From contig NZ_JAIFXZ010000014.1 in the NCBI RefSeq assembly GCF_021033825.1, forward strand, positions 48,075-112,074: a stretch of DNA of 64,000 bases, in the 5' to 3' direction. This stretch comes from Dietzia aurantiaca (GTDB lineage: Bacteria; Actinomycetota; Actinomycetes; Mycobacteriales; Mycobacteriaceae). Below are positions 17,175 to 25,117 of this stretch, in pieces (the first letter of the stretch is position 1; each line of letters opens with the position of its first letter). The notes below the pieces were generated by a model. That model made no database searches and had not been told where the DNA came from. It saw only the letters and a program-made list of their open reading frames with translations. Both the position numbers and the translations under genes were made by a program.

Positions 17175-18198
17175 GACATCGCCCGGCCGACGCTTCCCGA
17201 CACCGGAGCGGCTGTCCCCCGGCTACTTCGCGATGGTCATGGCGACGGGCATCGTCGCGATCGGGGCGGATCTGCGCGGGTGGCACACGCTGTCCCTGAT
17301 CCTGCTCGTCCTCACGGCGGTCGAGTACGTCGTCCTCGTCGTACTCACGCTGTGGCGGTTGCTCGCCTATCGCACCGAGGTCGCGGCCGACCTCCACGAC
17401 TCCCGCCAGGCCTTCCTGTTCTTCACCTTCGTGGCCGGGACCAATGTCCTGGCGGCGGGGCTCGCCGGCCAAGGTCTCTACGTTGTGGCCGCGGTCCTGC
17501 TGGTCGTCGCCACCCTCGCCTGGCTGATCCTCGGCTACTCCGTCCCCTGGGTCGCCGTCCTGGCCCGCACGGAACGGTCCGTGCTGACGGAGGCGAACGG
17601 CACCTGGTTCATCTGGGTGGTGGCCGCCCAGTCCGTGGCGGTCGGCGCGGCCACCCTGGAACCCCACTTCGAGGCCGGCCGCGACGCGCTCGCGATCCTC
17701 GCGGTAGCCGCGTGGTCGGTCGGCGTCGTCCTCTACGTGGCCTGCGCTGTCTACGTGTCGCTGCGGCTCATGGTCTACCCGTTCGACCCGCGGGAACTCG
17801 ACCCGCCGTACTGGGTGTCGATGGGCGCGGTGGCCATCACCGTGGTCGCGGGGGCACGCATCGTGGAGATGTCCAGCGCGCCGATGGTCGACGCCGTACG
17901 CGGCCTGGTCGCCGGCCTCGTGGTGGTCTTCTGGTGCTTCGCCACCTGGCTCATCCCCGTCCTCGTGGCGGTCGGCTACTGGCGGCACCGCGTGCGCGGC
18001 GTGCCATTTCGCTTCGAGCCCACCTGGTGGTCGATCGTCTTCCCGCTGGGCATGTACGCAGTGGCGGGCATGTACCTCGGTCACGCCGATCAGCTGCCCA
18101 TCGTCGCCTGGATCGGTCAGGCCTGGATGTGGGTCGCGGTCACGGCGTGGATCATCGCGTTCGCCTGGATGATCCAGTCCCGTCTCCGGCGAAGGTAG
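17158..18198 (+). CDS. TDT/TehA (SLAC1-like) anion channel or transporter, copy 1
   Basis: 346 residues, about ten hydrophobic helices, starting at GTG 17158 inside the 3' end of narI. It belongs to the tellurite-resistance/dicarboxylate transporter family (TehA, Mae1, SLAC1). LSPGYFAMVMATGIVAIG at the start, FFTFVAGTNVLAAG and GYSVPW are typical. Family members conduct anions including chloride, nitrate, sulfite or dicarboxylates. The tight overlap with narI, and a paralogue immediately after, suggest a role in nitrate or nitrite movement, but this is inferred from position. Tellurite resistance is the name given by older annotation, not evidence of function. Confidence 0.82.
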   Translation: MPHDTRTSPGRRFPTPERLSPGYFAMVMATGIVAIGADLRGWHTLSLILLVLTAVEYVVLVVLTLWRLLAYRTEVAADLHDSRQAFLFFTFVAGTNVLAAGLAGQGLYVVAAVLLVVATLAWLILGYSVPWVAVLARTERSVLTEANGTWFIWVVAAQSVAVGAATLEPHFEAGRDALAILAVAAWSVGVVLYVACAVYVSLRLMVYPFDPRELDPPYWVSMGAVAITVVAGARIVEMSSAPMVDAVRGLVAGLVVVFWCFATWLIPVLVAVGYWRHRVRGVPFRFEPTWWSIVFPLGMYAVAGMYLGHADQLPIVAWIGQAWMWVAVTAWIIAFAWMIQSRLRRR

Positions 18199-18203
18199 GA
18201 CGG

Positions 18204-19262
18204 ATGACGGGGGCGGAACCGAGGAGTCGACACCGTGGCGGATGGCCCACGCCAGCACACATGTCCCCCGGGTACTTCGCGCTGGTCATGGGCACCGGCA
18301 TCATCACCATCGGCGCCGGCCAGCGCGGCTGGCACACCCTGGCCGAGCTATTGCTGACCCTCACCGCCCTCGAGTACGCCGTGCTGGTGCTGCTCAGCCT
18401 GTGGAGGGTCGGCGCGTACACGGACCTCGTCGTCGTCGACCTCCGGAACCCCCGCGCCTCCTTCCAGTTCTTCACATTCGTCGCCGGCACCAACGTCCTC
18501 GCGGCCGCCCTCGCGGCCCACGGACACCTCACGGCGGCCACCGTCCTGCTGTACGTCGGCGTGGGGGCCGTGACCGTGCTCGGCTACGTGATCCCGTGGC
18601 TCGTGCTCCTGGCGCGCGGGCCCCGCTCGGTGCTGCCGGAGGTGAACGGGACCTGGTTCCTCTGGTCGGTGGCCCTGCACTCCGTGGCGATCGGCGCGGC
18701 GCTCCTAGAGCACCACGCGACCGCCGGTGAGGACGTCCTGGCCGCGGTCGCGGTGATCTCGTGGTCGGTCGGCGTCGTCCTCTATGTGGCCACCGCCGTA
18801 CTCGTGATGATGCGGCTGATCATGCTGCCGGTCGGACCGGAGGACATCGACCCGCCGTACTGGATCCTGATGGGGTTGTCGGCGCTCGTCGTGGTGGCCG
18901 GCTCGCACATCGTGGGCATGACCGACGCGCCCCTCGTCGACGACGTCCGCGGACTCGTCTCCGGTCTGCTGGTCCTGTTCTGGGGCGTCGCGGCATGGCT
19001 GCTGCCCGTGATGGTGGCGCTGGGAGTGTGGCGGCACGGATTCCAGCGTGTGCCCCTGCGCTACACGCCCATGCTGTGGTCGATCGTCTTCCCCCTGGGC
19101 ATATTCGCCGCCTCGGGCATGTCGCTCGGGGGCACCGACCGGGTTCCGCTCGCGACGTGGATCGGCCGGGAACTGATGTGGGTGGCGCTCGCCGTGTGGG
19201 CTCTGACCTATCTCGCGATGGCCTGGTCCGGGGTGAAACGACTCCACGCCGTGCGCGGCTGA
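18204..19262 (+). CDS. TDT/TehA (SLAC1-like) anion channel or transporter, copy 2
   Basis: 352 residues from ATG 18204, five bases after copy 1, with GTAGGA upstream. It is clearly a tandem paralogue of the preceding gene: MSPGYFALVMGTGIITIG, QFFTFVAGTNVLAAA, EVNGTWFLWSVALHSVA and DPPYWILMG align block for block with copy 1. Divergence is uniform along the length, so the duplication is not recent. It is probably the last gene of the narKGHJI transcript. Two different subunits could form mixed trimers or have different specificities; the sequence does not decide. Confidence 0.82.
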   Translation: MTGAEPRSRHRGGWPTPAHMSPGYFALVMGTGIITIGAGQRGWHTLAELLLTLTALEYAVLVLLSLWRVGAYTDLVVVDLRNPRASFQFFTFVAGTNVLAAALAAHGHLTAATVLLYVGVGAVTVLGYVIPWLVLLARGPRSVLPEVNGTWFLWSVALHSVAIGAALLEHHATAGEDVLAAVAVISWSVGVVLYVATAVLVMMRLIMLPVGPEDIDPPYWILMGLSALVVVAGSHIVGMTDAPLVDDVRGLVSGLLVLFWGVAAWLLPVMVALGVWRHGFQRVPLRYTPMLWSIVFPLGIFAASGMSLGGTDRVPLATWIGRELMWVALAVWALTYLAMAWSGVKRLHAVRG

Positions 19263-19316
19263 CGCGCCTGACGCCCACCCCGCGCCGCGACCCGCATCCG
19301 GAGCTGCGCCCCGGGG

Positions 19317-20090
19317 TCACGACTCGGCCGCGCACCCGCCGTCCAGCGAGGCCGAAGCGGTGGACCCGGCCGCGCTGCCGGCCATGCTGCCGGTCGACTC
19401 GCTGCCCGTACTGCCCGCGGCGCTGAACAGGCCGCTCATCGGGATCCCGCCCTCGCACTCGCCGGGCTCAGGCTCCGGCTCGGGCTGCGGCTCCGGCACG
19501 GTGAGCCGCCACTCGATGGCCGTCGAGACACGCGCCCCCTGGGCCTCCCTACCCGCATCGGGGTGCAGCCCCACGCCGTCGACGATCCGCACCTGCTCCC
19601 GCGGCGCCAGCTCCACCGAATTCAGGACGGTGCCCACCTCGACCGCCGGGCCGTAGGTGTGCTCGGGGAAGTCCTCCCCGTAGTACGTGTAGCGCACACC
19701 GACATCGTCCCCGAAGTCCGACTGCACGGTGAACAGCGAGTTGGCGGACGAGGACCAGTCACCGATGAACGTCTCGAACCTCCCGGGCACCGAGTCGGCG
19801 TTGCGGACGAAGTACTCGCGTTCGATCACCTTTCCCGGAGAGAGGTTCCCCCCGCTGAACGGGGGCAGCACGGCGTTCGGGTCCTCAGACCATGTGATCC
19901 CGTCGGCGGAGAACTCGAATACGCCCTGCGTGGGAGCCGGCTCCTCCGTCTCCTGCGCCGAGGCGGTCCCCGCCCCGGACAGCAGCATGGACACCGCGAG
20001 CGCGAGGGTGCTCACGATCGCCGCGAGTACCGCCGCCACCTGTGCCCTGCCACTCACGATTACCCCGACACCACGTCGATGGACGTTCAC
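19317..20090 (-). CDS. Secreted protein of unknown function
   Basis: 257 residues from GTG 20090, with AGAGGTGA upstream. A signal peptide (about residues 1-45) has a hydrophobic core and ends in GTASAQ, a signal peptidase I site. The mature part starts with GVFEFSADGITWSED, a phrase seen in actinobacterial secreted proteins of beta-sandwich type. It continues with a single folded region to about residue 200, followed by a (PE)n stretch and a Gly/Ser/Ala-rich tail (ESTGSMAGSAAGS) ending in GCAAES. Only two cysteines are present, both in the C-terminal part. No catalytic motif is recognised. It is convergent with the TDT gene and apparently monocistronic. Confidence 0.7.
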   Translation of the reverse strand: MNVHRRGVGVIVSGRAQVAAVLAAIVSTLALAVSMLLSGAGTASAQETEEPAPTQGVFEFSADGITWSEDPNAVLPPFSGGNLSPGKVIEREYFVRNADSVPGRFETFIGDWSSSANSLFTVQSDFGDDVGVRYTYYGEDFPEHTYGPAVEVGTVLNSVELAPREQVRIVDGVGLHPDAGREAQGARVSTAIEWRLTVPEPQPEPEPEPGECEGGIPMSGLFSAAGSTGSESTGSMAGSAAGSTASASLDGGCAAES

Positions 20091-20185
20091 CCGACATCAC
20101 CTCTCTGCGCCGCCGACCGGCCGGACGCCGAGTCAGTCCTCCCCCGACGCTAGGTCAGAACGCCTGTCCCGGGGCCGGTTCGAGC

Positions 20186-21091
20186 TCAGGCACCCGCGGG
20201 AGCGACCTGGATGAGGGTGCCCCACGGGTCATCGAAGCGCAGTGTGTGACCGTCGTGCCGCACCTCGATCCGATGATCGACCAGACGCTGCTGCAGCGCG
20301 GCGACGTCGTCGTCATCGGGCAGGTCGATGTTCACCTGCCCCAAACCCAGGGCAGCGGCGCGGGGCCCGGCTCCGGCAGTGCCCCAGGTGTTGACGGCGA
20401 CATGGTGGTGGTACCCGCCGGCCGCGATGAACAGCGCCGTCCCGAGGTCACTCATGACCTCGAAGCCGAGCGCGTCCACGTAGAAGTCGCGCGCCACGCC
20501 GATGTCGCCGACCTGCAGGTGGACGTGCCCGAGAGTGGCCGGCGGCGGCGCGACCGGCTGCTGCGGGAGATGGGCGCGCAGGAACGCGTCGGGGTCCAGG
20601 GCGTTGGTCGCGGTCTGGAGCAGGCCGTTGCCGTCGCGCTGCCAGGTCTCCCGGGGGCGGTCCACGTACAGCTCGACGCCGTTGCCCTCGGGGTCGTCGA
20701 AGTAGAAGGCCTCGCTGTAGAGATGGTCGGAACTACCGGTGAACGACCGCGGCGCGAGACGGGCCACCGACGCCGCGGCGAACGCGAGCGACCGACGGTC
20801 CCCGAAGAGCACGGCGGTGTGGAACAGCCCCGCCTCCCCGGGTCGCCGCGGCGGCAGATCGGGGGCCCGGCGCAGGCGGACGAGCGGCTGCCCGCCCCGG
20901 CCGAGCACCGCGGTATCACTGACGTGCTCGAGCACGTCCAGGGTCACGCCGCGGGAGTAGAAGGCCATCATCGCGTCGAGGTCGCGGACCAGGAGTTCCA
21001 CGGCGCCCATGCGCGCATCGGCGGGCAACAGGCGGTCGGCGGGGCGTTCGACGAGGCTGCGCGGATCGGGGTTCTGGACGAAGACGGGCAT
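20186..21091 (-). CDS. Two-domain VOC-fold dioxygenase, CatE-like catechol 2,3-dioxygenase
   Basis: 301 residues from ATG 21091, chosen because AGGAG lies six bases upstream; the frame is open further. It has two glyoxalase/bleomycin-resistance/extradiol dioxygenase (VOC) modules. Module 1 ends in DDPEGNGVELYVDRP with the metal-ligand Glu. Module 2 has LGHVHLQVGD and GYHHHVAVNTW with candidate histidine ligands, and ends DPWGTLIQV, where Gln stands at the usual Glu position. This matches the Bacillus CatE type that cleaves catechol next to a hydroxyl. The substrate is not proven, and no aromatic pathway genes adjoin it. Confidence 0.78.
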   Translation of the reverse strand: MPVFVQNPDPRSLVERPADRLLPADARMGAVELLVRDLDAMMAFYSRGVTLDVLEHVSDTAVLGRGGQPLVRLRRAPDLPPRRPGEAGLFHTAVLFGDRRSLAFAAASVARLAPRSFTGSSDHLYSEAFYFDDPEGNGVELYVDRPRETWQRDGNGLLQTATNALDPDAFLRAHLPQQPVAPPPATLGHVHLQVGDIGVARDFYVDALGFEVMSDLGTALFIAAGGYHHHVAVNTWGTAGAGPRAAALGLGQVNIDLPDDDDVAALQQRLVDHRIEVRHDGHTLRFDDPWGTLIQVAPAGA

Positions 21092-21321
21092 GACAACTCC
21101 TGCGTTACGGACGACTGCGACTTTTGATGACGTATCACCTAATACAACCGGCGCCCCCGCCCCGCCTATTCCCGGCGCACGAAACTTCCGAGTCGCCCAT
21201 CGAGCAGAGACTTCCGCACGCATCGCCCGAGTGCCGACGTGCGAAACCCGCTTATCGATGCTGTCGTCGCGCGGGTCGATGCTGCCGCCGCGCAGTCGCG
21301 AGCGCGGATGCCGCTGTCGGG
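21092..21321. other. Gap between the VOC dioxygenase and the nitrite reductase gene
   Basis: 230 bp. It holds the VOC gene promoter region, including the dyad TGAT-N5-ATCA at 21125-21137 that could be a repressor site. A direct repeat of about 15 bp beginning TCGATGCTG lies at 21256-21296. No terminator or gene was seen. Confidence 0.35.
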
Positions 21322-23979
21322 TCAGCCGGTGACGTCGATGAAGCCCGTGGCGCCCTTCTCGGCGTCGGCGAAGGAGTGGTCGACGAACGTGTAGCGGCCC
21401 GGCTCGACGAAGGTCATCTCCACGAACCCGCCCTGCGCGGGCGACAGGTCCAGCGCCTGCGCCCCGCCGCTGCGGCCGCCGAACGCGTCACGGCCGTCGC
21501 GCAGCAGGTAACCGCCCTCTTTGTAGACGGTGTCGAACTGCGAGCCCACCACGTGGAAACTCGTGCCGTCGCTCGGCCCGGCCGCCACCACCCAGATCCG
21601 CACGGTGTCGCCGACGCGCGCGGTGAGCGGGTCGCGGCGGTACTGGGTGGCGTGCCCGTTGAACATCACCAGATCCGGCTGCCGGGCGGCGATCTTGTCC
21701 ATGTCGAACGGCTCGTCCGGCCCGCCGAGGTACGACTCGGATTGCACCAGCACGTACTCACGGTCGACCGGCGGCAGATCCGGCGGATCCACGATGAGCG
21801 CGCCGAACAGCCCCGCGGCGACGTGTCCGGTCATCGGCATGCTGGCGCAGTGGTAGAGCCAGGCACCGGCACGGTTGACGGTGAACCGGTACTCGAGTTC
21901 CTCCCCGGGCGGGATCGTGCGCATCACCTCGTCGGGACTCACGTCGCCGGCATGGAAGTCGATCGAGTGCCCCATCGTGCCCTCGTTGCGCAGCGTCACC
22001 ACGAACTCGTCGCCGACCCTGCCACGCAGCGTCGGCGCCGGTAGCCCGCCGTTGTAGGTCCACACGGGCCGCACCACCCCGGGGGCGAGCTCGTCGGTGG
22101 TCTCGGTGACCGTGAGCGTGACGCGGTGGACGCGCCCGGGCGGGGCGGCGGCCAGAGCGGGGTCGCGGGTCACGACGGCGGCCGACGGCGGCGCCATCAC
22201 GTCGATGGCGTCGGTCGGGCCGGTCGTGCCGGAGGCGACATGGTCACCGTGGTCACCGGTCACCGCCGGATCGTCGCCCTCGACCAGCACACTGAACGTC
22301 ATGCCCATCGCCTTGTGCCCGGCGATCGTGCACCAGCCCTCGATCGAGCGACCGATCACCCCGGCGTCGAACGTGACGGTCTCGCCCGGGTCGACCCGGC
22401 CCGAGTCGGCGCCGTTGGTCAGGTACAGGTCGTGGATGTTGGTCTCGTCGCGGTTGGTGAGGGTGATCTCCAGCCGGTCCCCGGCGGGGACCGTCACGGT
22501 GTCGGGAAGGAACCGCATCCCGTCCGCGGTGACCTCGACCGACGTGGTGTTGCCGGTGGGGGTCACGGCGACGGCCTCGCCGCCGCGGCGCAGCGGGGAA
22601 GAGGGGTCGACGACGACGGCGGCACCCGTGGCGAGCACCACGACCAGGACCGCGGCCAACGCGCCGGTCAGATTGCGCTGCTTCCCCGGCGCGATCGGTG
22701 GCCGGGGCGTGTCCGCGCTGACCCGGGCGGGCTTCTCCCCCGCCTCGCGCGCCGCCGCGGTCTCGCGGATGACCCGCAGCTGGGCGCGGACCGCGCGGAT
22801 CATCACCGGCAGGAACAGGACGAAGCCCAGGAATGTCAGGGACGAACCCACGACCCGGGTCCAGCTCGTTCCGCCAGGGGCGAGGAACACAAGCAGGCCG
22901 GCGTTGACCAGCACCAGCCGGAACACGGCCAGGCGGTTCATCTCGATCATGCCGGCCCGCACCGCGGCGGGACCACCTCGCATCACGGTGGGCATGAGGA
23001 AGCTCATCGCCCCGAACAGGATCTGGGCGGCCGCCCCGGCCAGGAGCGGCACGGTCACGGCGCCGAGGTCCTCGACGCGGTCGGCCGCGACCAGCAGGGC
23101 CGCCCAGCCCACCGCGACCGGGAACCAGATCAGGCCGCAGCCGATGCTCATCGACGCGAACTCCCGCGGCGGCGTCCGGCGCGCCATGCGGACGAGATAA
23201 TAGAGGTGCCAGAGGACGGCCCCCAGGTACACGGCCATCGCCGCGGCCGTGACGATCCACGCACCGGCCAGCGAGGCCGCGGCCACCGCGACGACGGAGA
23301 CCGACAGCACGACGAGTGACTGGGTGGCCGCAGTGTCCTGGCCCTCCGCCATGAGCGCCCGCAGGACCGTCGCCCAGAAGGTCACCAGGGTGGTGAGCAC
23401 GGTGATGCCGACGAAGCCCAGCACATTGACCGCGAGGTGGAACGCGTGCAGCCGGACGGACCACTCCGCGGGGACGCCGACCCCCATGAACGCGCCGGCC
23501 ACCGCACCGGCAGGAAGGAACGCCGCCGCGATGGCGTAGTACTTCACGATGGGCCGGAAGCGGGACGGGGCGGCGGCCCGAATCTGCCGGGCCAGGTCCA
23601 CGATGTACCAGCACACCGCCCCGCCGACGACGGCCGCGCCCGCGATGATCGCCACCGGGAACGCGGCGATCATGCCCGCCACCAGCACCACGATCCCGGC
23701 GTTGAGCACCATGATCCGGCGCACCTGGACGCCCCGGGCACTCTCCGGGGGCCGCCGGTGCAGCAGTATCTCGGTGAAGTGTTGCCCCCACACGAGGATC
23801 GAGTTGGTGATCAGACCCAGCGTGAACATGTGGACGAGGACCCACGGGGAGGCCGGAACCCAGCGGTGGACCACGCCCAGGATCACCAGGGCGATCATCC
23901 ACAACTGGACCGGCCGGGTCGCCCGCCGGTGCCACGATCCCCTACGCCGAGACCCGGCCTGCGGTTCAGCGGTGCTCAT
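21322..23979 (-). CDS. Membrane-anchored copper nitrite reductase: polytopic domain + cupredoxin + NirK/AniA domain
   Basis: 885 residues. Residues 1-420 form about 12 hydrophobic helices with several in-membrane histidines (LVHMFTLG, WGQHFTEILLH, RLHAFHLAVN), recalling haem-binding NnrS/oxidase-like proteins. A cupredoxin follows at about 485-580, with ligands in NIHDLY and WCTIAGHKAMGM. The last 280 residues are a two-cupredoxin copper nitrite reductase. GHSIDFHAGD supplies the type 1 His, Asp and type 2 His; WLYHCASMPMTGH supplies the type 2 His and the type 1 Cys and His; SFHVVGS and VDHSFAD complete the type 2 site. The axial type 1 position reads Leu (AAGLFGAL) instead of Met. Nitrite to NO is the expected reaction, with electrons perhaps passed from the membrane domain through the tethered cupredoxin. 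It follows modA by 33 bp. Confidence 0.85.
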   Translation of the reverse strand: MSTAEPQAGSRRRGSWHRRATRPVQLWMIALVILGVVHRWVPASPWVLVHMFTLGLITNSILVWGQHFTEILLHRRPPESARGVQVRRIMVLNAGIVVLVAGMIAAFPVAIIAGAAVVGGAVCWYIVDLARQIRAAAPSRFRPIVKYYAIAAAFLPAGAVAGAFMGVGVPAEWSVRLHAFHLAVNVLGFVGITVLTTLVTFWATVLRALMAEGQDTAATQSLVVLSVSVVAVAAASLAGAWIVTAAAMAVYLGAVLWHLYYLVRMARRTPPREFASMSIGCGLIWFPVAVGWAALLVAADRVEDLGAVTVPLLAGAAAQILFGAMSFLMPTVMRGGPAAVRAGMIEMNRLAVFRLVLVNAGLLVFLAPGGTSWTRVVGSSLTFLGFVLFLPVMIRAVRAQLRVIRETAAAREAGEKPARVSADTPRPPIAPGKQRNLTGALAAVLVVVLATGAAVVVDPSSPLRRGGEAVAVTPTGNTTSVEVTADGMRFLPDTVTVPAGDRLEITLTNRDETNIHDLYLTNGADSGRVDPGETVTFDAGVIGRSIEGWCTIAGHKAMGMTFSVLVEGDDPAVTGDHGDHVASGTTGPTDAIDVMAPPSAAVVTRDPALAAAPPGRVHRVTLTVTETTDELAPGVVRPVWTYNGGLPAPTLRGRVGDEFVVTLRNEGTMGHSIDFHAGDVSPDEVMRTIPPGEELEYRFTVNRAGAWLYHCASMPMTGHVAAGLFGALIVDPPDLPPVDREYVLVQSESYLGGPDEPFDMDKIAARQPDLVMFNGHATQYRRDPLTARVGDTVRIWVVAAGPSDGTSFHVVGSQFDTVYKEGGYLLRDGRDAFGGRSGGAQALDLSPAQGGFVEMTFVEPGRYTFVDHSFADAEKGATGFIDVTG

Positions 23980-24012
23980 GGGCCCCCAGTCTAAGTTCTC
24001 GTTGATACCGGC

Positions 24013-24819
24013 TCAGCCGGAGACCGCCTCGAGCCCCGAGTTGAGGAGCGCGCTGCGTCCGCGACTGGAGAGCACCAACTCGACGAATCTGTCCGAGGCG
24101 GCCGCCTTCACCTCGGAGGACTGGCCGTCCTCGCCGCCGGGCACCCTGGCCAGGACATAGCTGGTCGTGCCTGAGGCCTGCTGGAGTTCGCGGTCCCTCG
24201 GGTCGACGTCCACCTCCTCGACCCAGCCGTGCGAGCTGGCCACGTCGGTCCGGTAGATGATCCCCACGTCGGCGTCGTTGTCCGCGAGCTGGGCGGCGAG
24301 CGCCCGGGACCCGGCGATCCGTTCGACGTCGACCGGGTCCTCGCCCGCCGCCGTCAGAAGGATGTCGGCGGCCTGACCGCAGGGCACCTCCACATCGCAG
24401 AGCCCCACCCGCAGGCCCTCCCGGTCGAGATCCCCCAGGCCGGAGACGTCCTTGGGATTGCCCGACGGCACCGCCAGCACCACGTGGTTGCGCGCGAAGA
24501 CGCGCGGGTCCACCGCCGCCCCCTCCGCCACCACCTTCTGCATGGCCTCCTCGCTCGCGGAGGCGAACACGTTGATGTCCGAACGTGAGCCGAGGCTCTT
24601 CGCGATCTCGTTGGACCTGCCCAGCTCGATGCTGACCCGCACCCCGGGATTGTCGGCCTCGAAGACGCTGATGATCTCCGTGAACGCCGCAGACAGCGAC
24701 GGTGCGGCCGCCACGCCTATGGTGACGGCCTCCTCCTCGACTCCCCCACTCGCGCAGGCCGCGGCGCCCGAGCAGGCGAGAACTGCGGTCAGGACGGCGA
24801 GGGCCGGGCGCTGGCGCAC
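24013..24819 (-). CDS. modA: ModA, molybdate-binding lipoprotein
   Basis: 268 residues. The N-terminus is a lipoprotein signal ending GAAACASGG, with Cys as the lipidated residue. The mature protein is a periplasmic-binding-protein fold of the ModA class: VAAAPSLSAAFTEI supplies the first oxyanion-binding serine, and FASASEEAM the second region. It captures molybdate for an ABC importer. No modB or modC is in the window, so the permease must be elsewhere. It starts three bases after the moaD stop and sits in the moaA-moaD-modA-nirK row, consistent with supplying molybdenum for NarG. Confidence 0.87.
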   Translation of the reverse strand: MRQRPALAVLTAVLACSGAAACASGGVEEEAVTIGVAAAPSLSAAFTEIISVFEADNPGVRVSIELGRSNEIAKSLGSRSDINVFASASEEAMQKVVAEGAAVDPRVFARNHVVLAVPSGNPKDVSGLGDLDREGLRVGLCDVEVPCGQAADILLTAAGEDPVDVERIAGSRALAAQLADNDADVGIIYRTDVASSHGWVEEVDVDPRDRELQQASGTTSYVLARVPGGEDGQSSEVKAAASDRFVELVLSSRGRSALLNSGLEAVSG

Positions 24820-24822
24820 GAG

Positions 24823-25086
24823 TCAGCCCCCGGCGAACGGCGGCAGTACGTCGACATCCGAGACACCGGCGATCGAGGCGTGCGGGTCCCGGGTGGTCTC
24901 CTCGCCGACCAGGAAGGAGGACACGGTGACGATGCTCGCCAGCGGCTCGCCGTGGCGCTCGCAGACCTCGCGGGCCAGCTCGCCGACAGTGGCGGCGTGC
25001 GTGTGCAGCCGTTCGCGTGCCGTGCCCGCCGCGTCTTCCGCCGCGGCGTAATAGCCCACGGTGATCACTCTCGGATTACTGCTCAC
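24823..25086 (-). CDS. moaD: MoaD/ThiS-family sulfur carrier (molybdopterin synthase small subunit)
   Basis: 87 residues from GTG 25086; further in-frame GTGs lie upstream. It has a ubiquitin-like fold and ends in DVLPPFAGG, the C-terminal Gly-Gly that is adenylylated and thiocarboxylated. With MoaE (42029) it forms molybdopterin synthase. It lies between moaA and modA on the same strand, so it is a molybdenum cofactor carrier rather than ThiS. No MoeB-type activating enzyme is in the window. Confidence 0.88.
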   Translation of the reverse strand: MSSNPRVITVGYYAAAEDAAGTARERLHTHAATVGELAREVCERHGEPLASIVTVSSFLVGEETTRDPHASIAGVSDVDVLPPFAGG

Positions 25087-25117
25087 ATCGCCGATGTTAT
25101 CGCCTGACTCGGACACG

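Noticed and set aside
21322..22200. C-terminal cupredoxins of the large fusion being a laccase or three-domain multicopper oxidase
   Set aside because: It lacks the HxH pairs and the HCH motif of a trinuclear cluster. The GHSIDFH, YHC and VDH ligands match nitrite reductase instead.
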